Shown here: positions 27,781-36,427 of the stretch, one piece after another
Layout of the letters: the number at the start of each line of letters is the position of its first letter
How positions within the stretch are numbered: the first letter of the stretch is position 1
Assembly (NCBI RefSeq): GCF_000166775.1
Contig: NC_014720.1
Location: 2,450,001-2,514,000 of the forward strand
Length of the DNA stretch: 64,000 bases
Direction of reading: 5' to 3'
Source: Caldicellulosiruptor kronotskyensis 2002
Lineage (GTDB): Bacteria > Bacillota > Thermoanaerobacteria > Caldicellulosiruptorales > Caldicellulosiruptoraceae
Notes under the pieces: generated by a model
Seen by the model: only the letters and a program-made list of their open reading frames with translations
Told to the model about the DNA's origin: nothing
The model's database searches: none
Translations under genes and position numbers: made by a program

Positions 27781-28638
27781 CTAACGCCTCCACTTGAATA
27801 TGTTAAGCCCATTTTTTTCTTTTTCTTGCTTCAAAGGCCTGAGAAGTATTTTCCTCAAAGCCTCAGGGCCTAAGTTTCTTGTAAGACCACCATTGTACGC
27901 AACAGAAATAATCCCTGTCTCTTCTGACACAACAATTGCTGTTGCATCAGAGTTTTCGGATATCCCAAGTGCCGCTCTGTGTCGTGTCCCAAGTTCTTTG
28001 CTTATGTATCTATTCTCAGATAGAGGCAAAAAACACGCAGCCGCTTTTATCTTCCCATCTCTTATAATCACTGCGCCATCATGAAGTGGGGTGTTTGGAA
28101 TAAATATATTTATCAGAAGCTGGGATGAAATCTCTGAATCAATTATAATCCCTGTATTGATAATATCCCCTATCTTGGTCTGACCTTCAACAACAATCAA
28201 TGCACCAATCTTGTTTTTGGAAAGATACATCACAGCCTTTATGATCTCTTCAACGCTATTTTGCCATTTTATTGCCATTTCTTCATCAGGTCCAAGCCAC
28301 AAAAACTTGCCCCAGATTTTGCTTCTTCCAATCTCCTCTAAAGCGCGTCTTAGCTCTGGCTGGAAAACTATCAAAAGTGCCAGAACACCGTAAGATAGTG
28401 TATTTGTCAAAAGCCAGTTTATGACATTAAGACTCAACCACTTGCTCACCTGTGTAATAACAATCAGCACCGCTATCCCTTTTATGAGCTGATATGCTCT
28501 TGTGTCTTTTATCCACACAATTATTTTGTATATCACAAATGACACAATTGCAATGTCAATAATATCAAACGGTGTTATTTTAATTAACGTTACATTTCTC
28601 AAAAACTCCTGAAGATAAAAAGAAAAATCTTTTAGCAA
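27781..28638 (-). CDS. cdaA: diadenylate cyclase CdaA
   Basis: CdaA condenses two ATP into c-di-AMP, which governs potassium and osmotic balance. The protein has three N-terminal membrane segments within about the first 100 residues and then a DisA_N cyclase domain. Catalytic motifs are visible: LHDGAVIIRDGKI (DGA) and LGTRHRAALGISE (RHR). The start is set at TTG 28638, six bases after GGGGAG. A GTG at 28653 adds five residues but has no site. It sits 7-21 bp behind amrS and just ahead of cdaR. Confidence 0.94.
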   Translation of the reverse strand: MLKDFSFYLQEFLRNVTLIKITPFDIIDIAIVSFVIYKIIVWIKDTRAYQLIKGIAVLIVITQVSKWLSLNVINWLLTNTLSYGVLALLIVFQPELRRALEEIGRSKIWGKFLWLGPDEEMAIKWQNSVEEIIKAVMYLSKNKIGALIVVEGQTKIGDIINTGIIIDSEISSQLLINIFIPNTPLHDGAVIIRDGKIKAAACFLPLSENRYISKELGTRHRAALGISENSDATAIVVSEETGIISVAYNGGLTRNLGPEALRKILLRPLKQEKEKNGLNIFKWRR

Positions 28639-28659
28639 ACCTTTCTCCCCCACTATTTT

Positions 28660-29508
28660 TTAAATATTACCAAGATATACATTAACAAGATAATTTTTGG
28701 CAACTTCCCTCAGTCTCATTAATGTCTCCTTTGGTGTTGGTGGAAGAGTCATCTTGTATCTTGGAAAATATCTTGTAAGGTGCAGCGGAATTCTGTCATC
28801 AATTGAGGCAATCCACTTTGCAAGATTTTCTATTTCTTCATCCCTATCATTTAACGTTGGAATAATGAGTGTTGTTATTTCAATATGAATCTTTTTAGCG
28901 CAAATCTCAACAAACCTTTTCACCGTCTCTAAATCCCCACTGCAAACCTTTTTATAAAACTCATCATTAAAAGCTTTCACATCAATGTTTGCTGCGTCAA
29001 TCACTTCAAGAAGGTCATTGAGCGGTTCTTCGTTTAAATACCCATTTGTAACAAGCACAGTCTTTAACCCTTCCTGTTTAAAAGCTTTTGCCACATCCAT
29101 TACATATTCAAACCAGATGGTAGGTTCATTGTAAGTAAAAGCAATACCGATGCACTTGGGGTCTTTCTTGGCAAGAGCAATTAGCTTCTCTGTCTCAACC
29201 TCGAACACATTTGGAGTTAGCTGGGAAATCTCAAAGTTCTGGCAGTGAAGGCATCTAAACGAACACCCAAATGTCCCTATAGAGAGTATGCTCGACCCCG
29301 GATAAAAATGATAAAGAGGTTTTTTCTCAATAGGGTCAAATGCAATTGAAGAAATACAGCCATAGTTTAGCGAAAAAAGAACTCCATCAACATTTTTCCT
29401 TGCTCTACAAAAACCAGTGCTGCCCTGTGGTAGAATACAGCCATGTGGACAGAGCTTGCATCTGACTTTTTTGCCTTCAAGCTTTTCATAATATTTCGCC
29501 TCAACCAT
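28660..29508 (-). CDS. amrS: AmmeMemoRadiSam system radical SAM enzyme
   Basis: The protein has 282 residues. CKLCPHGCILPQGSTGFC near the N-terminus is followed by the radical SAM motif FGCSFRCLHCQNFE (CxxxCxxC). FTYNEPTIWFEYVMDVAKA and VTNGYLNEEPL are typical of the AmrS/PflA-like group. It always travels with Memo and AMMECR1 homologues; both are fused in the gene immediately upstream (18 bp). The biochemical role of the set is not settled. ATG at 29508 follows GAGGGT. Confidence 0.93.
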   Translation of the reverse strand: MVEAKYYEKLEGKKVRCKLCPHGCILPQGSTGFCRARKNVDGVLFSLNYGCISSIAFDPIEKKPLYHFYPGSSILSIGTFGCSFRCLHCQNFEISQLTPNVFEVETEKLIALAKKDPKCIGIAFTYNEPTIWFEYVMDVAKAFKQEGLKTVLVTNGYLNEEPLNDLLEVIDAANIDVKAFNDEFYKKVCSGDLETVKRFVEICAKKIHIEITTLIIPTLNDRDEEIENLAKWIASIDDRIPLHLTRYFPRYKMTLPPTPKETLMRLREVAKNYLVNVYLGNI

Positions 29509-29525
29509 TCTACCCTCTTCCCTTA

Positions 29526-30926
29526 CTACTTGTGTCTTTCAACTGTAAATCTTTCTATCTCAAAATCTCCACTTTCATAGTCAATTCCTGCTTTTCTGCA
29601 GGCTATCTTAAGCTGCTCTTCAACCGTGTCAACACCTTCTAAATCAGGAAGTAAAAGACCTTGTCTTGCACCTTTTCGTACAATCACACCATACTTTTTG
29701 GGATCAAGTTCTGAAATTGAGTTTACCTTCTCAGGTGGGCTTAGAATATCAACATCATACACAAGACTGTCAAGCTCATCTTCGGTAACCTCTTCAAACC
29801 TCGGGTCGTGAAACCCTGCTGCAACAGCGTTTCTGATTATCTCTTTTGCAATGTTCTCCTGTGTGGGGAAAATTGTCCCTATGCATCCTCTTAAATTCCC
29901 ATCCTTTTTGATTGACACAAAAACTCCTGCTCTTTCTTTTAGCATCCGTTCTGTGACATAATCTGGTATATAATCTAAGTACCTGCGGTGTCTTACATAG
30001 TATTCTAAGCTTTCTCTTGCAAGTCTTATATACTCATCTTCATTTTCTCTTATTCTTTTTAATCTCTCTTCTCTTTTCTTCACTATCTCCTCAAACAAAG
30101 AAGAGCTTGTCTGTTCTTTCTGGTAAAAGGCAGCAACACAGTATCCAACACCAAATGGTCCTTCATATGAATAAACCTTTGATTCTATACTATAGCCCTC
30201 AAATGCTCCAAGCAAAACCTTTATGGACCTAAAACCGCATTCTGCCGCCTTCTCTGAAAGCACAGGATCTATGTCATAAAGTGCGCGTGTGTTGCTACTT
30301 TGTAAAAGCTCAACCAAAAGTCTGTCAAACTCTGGTCCTTCCTTTGCAAACCCGTAAGGTCCATCGTAAGAGAGCTTGTGCGAAAGGTCACCTGAAGCTA
30401 TAATTAAACCTTTTTTGGCATGCTTTTCAATTGCCCTTCTGAGTATCATTCCATATTTATAAAGCTTAATATCATCAAGCATACAGTAAGAAGTGTGTAT
30501 AAGCTCAAAGTCTTTATACTTTTTGGTGATAAAATAAAGCGGAACTAACGCGCCATGGTCAAGCTCTCGCGAAACGCCATATCTTTTTTGAATTTTGTCT
30601 GACACAAACCCAACTGTCAAACCTTCCTGGCTACACATTTTTGCTATGTCTTGAACTATCTCAAGGTTATTTTTGAACCTAAATTCAATTCCATATACAC
30701 CCCATCTTGCAAGGCTTCCACCAATTTCTGGCTTGTCGTTCAAGAAAAAAGCATCAGAAAATACGGGTGCATGGGGTGATATTATGACTATGACCTCAGG
30801 TTTATATTCAGCTATCTCATCTGCTATTTTTTCCAAAGCATCCAAAGTTGCCTGGCACTTTTTCTCCTCGCCTCTCCCAATCTCGGGAATCAAGACGGGT
30901 GGATGTGGTAACAAATACCCTACCAT
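29526..30926 (-). CDS. AmmeMemoRadiSam fusion: Memo domain plus AMMECR1 domain
   Basis: This 466-residue protein fuses two members of the AmmeMemoRadiSam set. Residues about 1-265 are Memo-like, a class related to extradiol dioxygenases and LigB. The likely metal residues lie in LLPHPPVLIPEIG, VIISPHAP, LDHGALVPLYF and IASGDLSHKL. From about 285 to the end is AMMECR1 (GVFVSIKKDGNLRGCIGTI; GFHDPRFEEVTEDEL). ATG at 30926 follows AAGGAG. The radical SAM partner amrS follows directly. Function of the system is unsettled. Confidence 0.93.
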   Translation of the reverse strand: MVGYLLPHPPVLIPEIGRGEEKKCQATLDALEKIADEIAEYKPEVIVIISPHAPVFSDAFFLNDKPEIGGSLARWGVYGIEFRFKNNLEIVQDIAKMCSQEGLTVGFVSDKIQKRYGVSRELDHGALVPLYFITKKYKDFELIHTSYCMLDDIKLYKYGMILRRAIEKHAKKGLIIASGDLSHKLSYDGPYGFAKEGPEFDRLLVELLQSSNTRALYDIDPVLSEKAAECGFRSIKVLLGAFEGYSIESKVYSYEGPFGVGYCVAAFYQKEQTSSSLFEEIVKKREERLKRIRENEDEYIRLARESLEYYVRHRRYLDYIPDYVTERMLKERAGVFVSIKKDGNLRGCIGTIFPTQENIAKEIIRNAVAAGFHDPRFEEVTEDELDSLVYDVDILSPPEKVNSISELDPKKYGVIVRKGARQGLLLPDLEGVDTVEEQLKIACRKAGIDYESGDFEIERFTVERHK

Positions 30927-31029
30927 TTTTGCCTGCTCCTTACTTTGATTTTTTGCAGGTTTTCATATATAATATTTTACCCTTTTTTTGTGCCTGCTTC
31001 TACTACTCAAATGTTAAAAAGTTGTTACA

Positions 31030-31067
31030 AAATAAAAACGGTCGGTAAAATTTTACTTCCGACCGCT
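31030..31067 (-). terminator. intrinsic terminator after the sugar isomerase gene
   Basis: On the minus strand CGGTCGG (31065-31059) pairs with CCGACCG (31045-31039), with an inner GTAAAATTTTAC palindrome, followed by TTTTTATTTT. It closes the Gfo/Idh-isomerase operon and separates it from the Memo-AMMECR1 gene. Confidence 0.85.
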
Positions 31068-31085
31068 TAAAGAAAATGGTTTTTG

Positions 31086-32024
31086 CTAAATTTCGTTCAA
31101 GATGCCCTTTAAATATTCAAACCCAAGCTTTAGTCCCTCTTTTACTTTTTCTTCAGTCTCTTCATACTCTGGGTCTTCATGTTCTATACTCACAACATAG
31201 TCATAGCCGTTTTGTTTTAGCTCTTTCAAAAATGCTTTCCAATCAATCTCGCCACGACCTGGCATTCTGTATACCCAATATCCCATGTCCCATTCATTTT
31301 TCCTTTGAATTTGGCTACCAAAAATGGAATATTTATTGAGCTTGTCTTTCAAAATCTGAGTATCCTTTGCATGGACATGGAATATTTTGTCTTTGAACTC
31401 TTTTATGACCGAAACAGGGTCAATACCAAGCCAAAGAAGGTGTGACGGGTCAAGGTTCAAACCAAAGTTGTCGTAAGGTAGCCTTGAAAACATCTCTTCC
31501 CAAAGTTCAGGTGAATATGATATTGTCCCCATCCATCCACCATTTGGGTTCCAGCCTGGCATAGGACAGTTTTCTATTATTATAGAAACTCCTTTTTCCT
31601 TTGCATACTCCAAGATCTCTTTAAAGACAATCTCAAACTCATCAAAGTTTTCCTTGATTGTCTTGTTATAGTTTCTCCCAACAAAAGTCCCCACATACTT
31701 GACGCCAAGAAGATTTGCTGCATCAATCACCTTTTTTAAATGGTCATGGTAAGATTTTCTTATCACAAGGTCAGGGTGCAGGTTGTTGTCATAGTATGCA
31801 AGAGAAGAAATTTGCATATTGTTCTGCTCAAAAAGTTTTTTTATTCTTTCTGCTTGGTCTTCTGTAAGATTTGCAACATCCAATGTTGTACCAGAGTAGT
31901 CTCTTGTATTTTTTACAGGCCAGCACGCAACCTCAAGCATTTCAAAACCAATGCTTTTTGCCCACACAACAAGATTTTCAAGGCTTTGTTTTGGCAGGCA
32001 GGCTGTTAAAAACCCAAGTTTCAT
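31086..32024 (-). CDS. sugar phosphate isomerase/epimerase (xylose isomerase-like TIM barrel)
   Basis: The protein has about 312 residues starting at ATG 32024 (MKLGFLTACLPKQSLENLV). The longer frame upstream lacks a start with a binding site; AAGGGGAG lies eleven bases before this one. TIM-barrel motifs for the AP-endonuclease-2 group are GFEMLEVACWP, YVGTFVGRN, SIIIENCPMPGW, FGLNLDPSHLLWLG, IFHVHAKDTQ and VVSIEHEDPEYEE; His and Glu/Asp residues in these bind the metal. It follows the Gfo/Idh oxidoreductase closely, so the pair probably acts in catabolism of an inositol- or glycoside-derived sugar. The substrate is not known. Confidence 0.9.
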   Translation of the reverse strand: MKLGFLTACLPKQSLENLVVWAKSIGFEMLEVACWPVKNTRDYSGTTLDVANLTEDQAERIKKLFEQNNMQISSLAYYDNNLHPDLVIRKSYHDHLKKVIDAANLLGVKYVGTFVGRNYNKTIKENFDEFEIVFKEILEYAKEKGVSIIIENCPMPGWNPNGGWMGTISYSPELWEEMFSRLPYDNFGLNLDPSHLLWLGIDPVSVIKEFKDKIFHVHAKDTQILKDKLNKYSIFGSQIQRKNEWDMGYWVYRMPGRGEIDWKAFLKELKQNGYDYVVSIEHEDPEYEETEEKVKEGLKLGFEYLKGILNEI

Positions 32025-32069
32025 TCTATCGTCAGCTCCCCTTTCCATCTTTAGAATTTGGGCCAATGT

Positions 32070-33113
32070 TTAATAATCAATCTTCACAATTCTGCCAGTC
32101 TTTGCTGACTCAAAACATGCAAACACAACTTTCATGGTCTTCAAACCTTCTTCTCCAGAAATTTTGGGTGGTGTGTTCGTCAAGATACAATCAATAAATT
32201 CGTCTACCACACCTGATTTTGTTTGTCTTTCGTTTGTCTGCATTGTGTCAAGCTCAAAATATGCTTTTTGACCGTTTGCATATCTTATTATCATCGAAAA
32301 TTTTGGATCTGCGTAAAGTGTAATTGAACCCCTCTCACAGTAGATTACAGTTGAGTTATCCTCACTCCCCGGGTATGTCCATGAAGCTGTGAGCGTTCCA
32401 ATCGCGCCGCTCTGTGTCTTTAAAATGCAGACTGCATTGTCGTCAACGTCAATTGGCTGGCCATTTGGATACTTCTTTGAAAGAGTTGTAACAAACGCAG
32501 CTGCCTCAACAAACTCCTCACCAAGCAAAAATCTCATAAGGTCAATCTTGTGAACGCCAAGGTCGCCCATAGCTCCAAAACTTGCTGCTTCTTTGTGGAA
32601 AAACCATGTATCGGGCTTGTCTGAGCTCCAGCTCTCAGGTCCGCCATGACCAAAGGTAGTTTTGAAGCTCAGCACTTTCCCAAGCTCACCGCTTTGTATT
32701 ACCTCTTTTGCCTTTTTGTGGGCTATATTTAACCTTTGGTTGTGAGCAATCATCAAAAACTTGCCCATCTCTTTTGCAGTCTCTACCATCATTCTACACT
32801 CATCTTCTGTTGTTGCCATTGGCTTTTCACAAAGAACATGAGCACCCTCTTTTAAAGCTTTTATAGTAGCATCAGCATGAAGATAATTTGGCGTTGCAAC
32901 CACTACTGCATCAGGTTTTATTTCTTTTAGCATCTTTTCATAATCATCATAGACATTTTCAACTTTAAATTTTTCAGCGACCGCTTTTGCATGTTCTAAC
33001 TTTCTGTCACATACAGCAACAAGCTCAACATTGGGATTTTGCTTTGCCTCCGGCGCATGCCTGTGCTTTGTGATTGAACCGCATCCAATTATAGCAAGTC
33101 TTAGCTTTTTCAA
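32070..33113 (-). CDS. Gfo/Idh/MocA family oxidoreductase
   Basis: The protein has 347 residues. The N-terminal Rossmann fold opens LRLAIIGCGSITKHRH; CEKPMATTEDECRMM holds the conserved Glu-Lys-Pro, and the catalytic region GDLGVHKIDLMRFLLG includes the conserved Asp/His pair. TTG at 33113 follows AGGAGG. It is the first gene of a two-gene operon, under a promoter overlapped by two LacI-type operators. The substrate (sugar or inositol) cannot be told. Confidence 0.92.
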   Translation of the reverse strand: MKKLRLAIIGCGSITKHRHAPEAKQNPNVELVAVCDRKLEHAKAVAEKFKVENVYDDYEKMLKEIKPDAVVVATPNYLHADATIKALKEGAHVLCEKPMATTEDECRMMVETAKEMGKFLMIAHNQRLNIAHKKAKEVIQSGELGKVLSFKTTFGHGGPESWSSDKPDTWFFHKEAASFGAMGDLGVHKIDLMRFLLGEEFVEAAAFVTTLSKKYPNGQPIDVDDNAVCILKTQSGAIGTLTASWTYPGSEDNSTVIYCERGSITLYADPKFSMIIRYANGQKAYFELDTMQTNERQTKSGVVDEFIDCILTNTPPKISGEEGLKTMKVVFACFESAKTGRIVKIDY

Positions 33114-33134
33114 TTTTCCCTGCCTCCTTAATTG

Positions 33135-33183
33135 TGTAATTGATTACATATGATATTATAACTCATAGTGTAATCAATTACAA
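33135..33183 (-). promoter_or_regulatory. promoter with two LacI-type operators
   Basis: Two 14-bp dyads, TGTAATTGATTACA (33135-33148) and TGTAATCAATTACA (33169-33182), are exact reverse complements of each other, centres 34 bp apart. A minus-strand promoter, TTGTAA (33178-33183) and TATAAT (33155-33160) with 17 bp between, lies so that one dyad covers the -35 and the other lies just beyond the -10. The LacI-family gene ends 25 bp away and is the likely regulator. Confidence 0.8.
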
Positions 33184-33207
33184 TGGTTTTAAAATAAAAA
33201 ATAACCC

Positions 33208-34191
33208 TTAGGCAGACTCTCTTGTCTTGAGCTCATGAGGAAGTATTATTTTTTGTTTTTCAAAAGCACCTGGACTTTCAAGTGTATCAATTAAAATCTG
33301 GGCTGCCTTCTCGCCTATTGAATACATAGGCTGTGCAACTGTTGTGATTGAAGGCTCATACAGCCTTGACATCATAATATTGTCAAAACCTGTCACAGAA
33401 AACTCATCAGGGATTTTGAGCCCCAGAGCTTTTGCAGCCTTTATTGCCCCAACTGCCATCAAATCTGAAGAACAAGCAATTGCATCATATTTTTTAAGAC
33501 AGCAAAGATTTTTTAATTTCTCATACAACTCTGTCCAACCATAGCTGCATCTTATGACATTCTCTTCTCTAAACTGAAGTCCATTTTCCTCAAGAGCTTT
33601 TTTGTATCCTTCCTTCCTCTCAAATTCAGAAGGGATGTCTTCGTTTCCAATTGCGCATAGAATATTTTTTTTACCTTTTTTTATAAGGTAGTCTACAACG
33701 TCATAAAACGCTCTTTTGTGGTCTATTGTCACAAATGAAGTATCCAAAAAAGGATAAAACTCGCATGCCTGAACAATCCTTCTTGTATCAAGTCCTTTGC
33801 AAAAATTAATTTCAATCTTTGCAGATGCAATTATAGCTCCATCAACCTGTTTTCTTTCTATAAGCTTTAAATACTCAGCTGCAATCTCAGGACTGTTTTG
33901 TGTTGTGCAAAGAAGTATACCATAACCATTCTTTCGTGCGGTATCTTCAATACCTTTTACAACACGTGCAAAATAGTGATTTGCAATTGTAGGAAGCAAT
34001 ACTAATATTAAGTTTGACTTGTCTTTTCTAAAATTTCTTGCAAGAAGGTTAGGCTTAAATCCCAGTTCTTCTATTGCCTTTAAAACCTTCTGTCGCGTTT
34101 GTTCAGAGACCTTTTCTGAATTATTCAGCACCCTTGAAACTGTTGCAACAGAAACACCAGCTCTTTGGGCAACATCTTTGACTGTTGGCAT
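33208..34191 (-). CDS. LacI family transcriptional regulator
   Basis: The start is ATG at 34191 (MPTVKDVAQRAGVSVATVSR), 7 bp after GGGGGTG; a longer frame has no site. The 327-residue protein has the full LacI helix-turn-helix and hinge (VLNNSEKVSEQTRQ) and a periplasmic-binding-protein-like effector domain (VDGAIIASA; AIACSSDLMAVGAI; SVTGFDN). It lies between the MFS gene and the Gfo/Idh operon, whose promoter carries twin dyads that fit a LacI dimer. The inducer is unknown. Confidence 0.93.
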   Translation of the reverse strand: MPTVKDVAQRAGVSVATVSRVLNNSEKVSEQTRQKVLKAIEELGFKPNLLARNFRKDKSNLILVLLPTIANHYFARVVKGIEDTARKNGYGILLCTTQNSPEIAAEYLKLIERKQVDGAIIASAKIEINFCKGLDTRRIVQACEFYPFLDTSFVTIDHKRAFYDVVDYLIKKGKKNILCAIGNEDIPSEFERKEGYKKALEENGLQFREENVIRCSYGWTELYEKLKNLCCLKKYDAIACSSDLMAVGAIKAAKALGLKIPDEFSVTGFDNIMMSRLYEPSITTVAQPMYSIGEKAAQILIDTLESPGAFEKQKIILPHELKTRESA

Positions 34192-34297
34192 TTTACACCC
34201 CCAGATACTTTTACTTCTGTTTTTTATTTTATATCTTTGGCAATACTCTTGCAACATTTGTAATTATTTTGAATTATATTTAAGCAATGCTTCAGAT

Positions 34298-35563
34298 CTA
34301 CTTTTCTTCTTGGGCTCTTCTTATTCTTACCTTGAAGAAAATCAAAATTGTGCACAAGAGAGTAAAGATTGTAGCAAGCACAAAAGGCAAACTCTTTGAA
34401 AAGGTATAACACTGTCCGGCTATTGCACCAACTGGCATTGAAAAAAGAGAAATCAAAAACATTGTAATTGACAGGACATGTGCTCTTCTTTCATCATCAA
34501 CAGAATTTGCCAAGATAGCATCAACAAATGAATAATATACTGCAGCTCCTATGCTGCCAAGAACTGTTACAATTATCATCAAAATAAAGCCAAATGTCCC
34601 AGGAGGTGCAACTAAAATCAATGCATTCGAAACTGTAATTGAAAGCATTCCCCAAAAAAGGACAGTATCATGTTTTTGTTCTTTTAAATTTGGAATTAAA
34701 AATATTACAAATATAAGAGCTACCGCACTCCACAGTGTTGGAAATACCGAAATTATACTATCTGGATAATGCAAAGCTTCGCTTAAATATATATTTTTAT
34801 ATGTGTCTCTGAATATCAGGGCAATGTTGCCAAATATTGTAACAAGCACAATCAAAAGAAGCTGTCCGTTTCTAAACATATATTTTAAACTGTCCAACCA
34901 CTCAGAAAAACCATTATTATTTTTGTCAGAATTTTCCTGTGCAAGTTTTTGCCCCACAGAACTCTCAGATGTAACAAGATGTCTTACAACAATTAGTATA
35001 TTTACTAAAATCCCAAACACAAGGACTGTCCATTTAGTTGCAGGTATTAAGCCAAACCTTGCAACAAGGACACCCATCATAGGCGCAAAAAGGTTACCCA
35101 CATTCCATACAAATACAGTTACAGAATAGATTGCCACTCTTTCGTTTTCGGTTGCATCTTCCATTAAAAGAAGTCGCCATGCAAGTTCTGGAATTCGCAT
35201 AAGTCCGTTAAAGATAGTAGCTATTAAAAACCATGTAAAGTCCTTTGCAAAGAAAAATATATATGCATACAAGCACCACGACAGAAAATCTCCAATGAGC
35301 AAAACCTTTTTGCGTCCAAATTTATTTACAAGTAGTCCTGCAAAGGGTGATGTGATAAGCATCACCAAATTCAGCACCGTTGACAGCAGTCCTATCTGGT
35401 AATCCTTTACCCCCACTCTTGTCATGTAAAGTGAGGAGTAGATGATAAACATTGCATATGGAATAGTGAAAATGGGCTCAAAAAATAAAATCTTTTTAGC
35501 GTTTGGATTTATCTCTTTGAATGCTAAAACTATCTGCTCAAGCTGTGCTTTGATTTTTGTCAT
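34298..35563 (-). CDS. MFS family transporter
   Basis: This is a membrane protein of about 421 residues with 12 hydrophobic segments. The loop 2-3 signature, NKFGRKKVLLIGD, marks it as a major facilitator. ATG at 35563 follows GAGGTG; three extra codons upstream begin inside that site. It is just upstream of the LacI gene, so it may carry the sugar handled by the Gfo/Idh-isomerase pair. Substrate unknown. Confidence 0.88.
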   Translation of the reverse strand: MTKIKAQLEQIVLAFKEINPNAKKILFFEPIFTIPYAMFIIYSSLYMTRVGVKDYQIGLLSTVLNLVMLITSPFAGLLVNKFGRKKVLLIGDFLSWCLYAYIFFFAKDFTWFLIATIFNGLMRIPELAWRLLLMEDATENERVAIYSVTVFVWNVGNLFAPMMGVLVARFGLIPATKWTVLVFGILVNILIVVRHLVTSESSVGQKLAQENSDKNNNGFSEWLDSLKYMFRNGQLLLIVLVTIFGNIALIFRDTYKNIYLSEALHYPDSIISVFPTLWSAVALIFVIFLIPNLKEQKHDTVLFWGMLSITVSNALILVAPPGTFGFILMIIVTVLGSIGAAVYYSFVDAILANSVDDERRAHVLSITMFLISLFSMPVGAIAGQCYTFSKSLPFVLATIFTLLCTILIFFKVRIRRAQEEK

Positions 35564-35607
35564 AATAATCACCTCGTATGTTTAAAAAACCGCTTTTAAT
35601 AAAAAAA

Positions 35608-36303
35608 TCATATTGTACCACCAATTTTGATATTATCTATGCCTTCCTGTTTTGCACGATTATAAATCTCCTGCAAGTACTCTATTTCCAAATCTTTGTT
35701 ACCGCTTACTTTTTCATCTAAAACTTCAGGTGTGTATTTATATGGTTTTATAATATAAAGCCTGCTATCTTTTAAAAGCCTTGCAATATTTAATATATCC
35801 TCAACTGTATGAAGGTTTTTGTTTACTGTTGTTCTGAATTCATAATCAATATTTGAATTTTTCAATATCTCTATTGATCTTATGATTTTGTCAACGTCAG
35901 AAAAACCTGTGATCTGGGGGTACTTTTCAAGCGGGGCTTTTACGTCCATTGCAACATAGTCAAGAAGCCCAGCATCTAAAAGCCTTTGCAGTACCTCGGG
36001 TTTAGAGCCATTTGTGTCAAGCTTGACAAGAAGATTCTTTTGCTTTATTTTTTTTATAAACTCAGTTAAGTACTCTTCATTTAAGGTTGGTTCCCCACCT
36101 GTAATGCAAACAGCGTCAACTATACCTTTTCTTTTGTCCAAATACTCAAAAAAGATGCTGTCATCCATAAACTTTCCTTTGAAGTTTACAAGCTCTGAGT
36201 TGTAGCAAAAAGGGCACGAAAAATTGCAGCCACCGAAAAAACAAGTAGCTGCAATCTTTTTTGGATAGTCAACGGTTGATATTTTCATAAAATCAACAAG
36301 CAT
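35608..36303 (-). CDS. anaerobic ribonucleotide reductase activase-like radical SAM protein
   Basis: The protein has 231 residues. The motif CFFGGCNFSCPFCYNSEL gives the CxxxCxxC cluster (CNFSCPFC). CITGGEPTLNEE and VAMDVKAPLEKY are typical of the NrdG2/PflA-like activating group. It may activate a glycyl radical enzyme; no nrdD or other partner is in the window, so the target is not known. ATG at 36303 follows AAGGAG. Confidence 0.85.
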   Translation of the reverse strand: MLVDFMKISTVDYPKKIAATCFFGGCNFSCPFCYNSELVNFKGKFMDDSIFFEYLDKRKGIVDAVCITGGEPTLNEEYLTEFIKKIKQKNLLVKLDTNGSKPEVLQRLLDAGLLDYVAMDVKAPLEKYPQITGFSDVDKIIRSIEILKNSNIDYEFRTTVNKNLHTVEDILNIARLLKDSRLYIIKPYKYTPEVLDEKVSGNKDLEIEYLQEIYNRAKQEGIDNIKIGGTI

Positions 36304-36427
36304 ATTCTATATCTCCTTTTAAATGTTTTTTGATAGAGTTCAAGCAAAGTGTGCATATTTTATTTTAACTTCTTTTCACCTTTCTTTGCAAACCTCTAAT
36401 TTTTTAAAAACAAGGAAAAAAGAAAAT

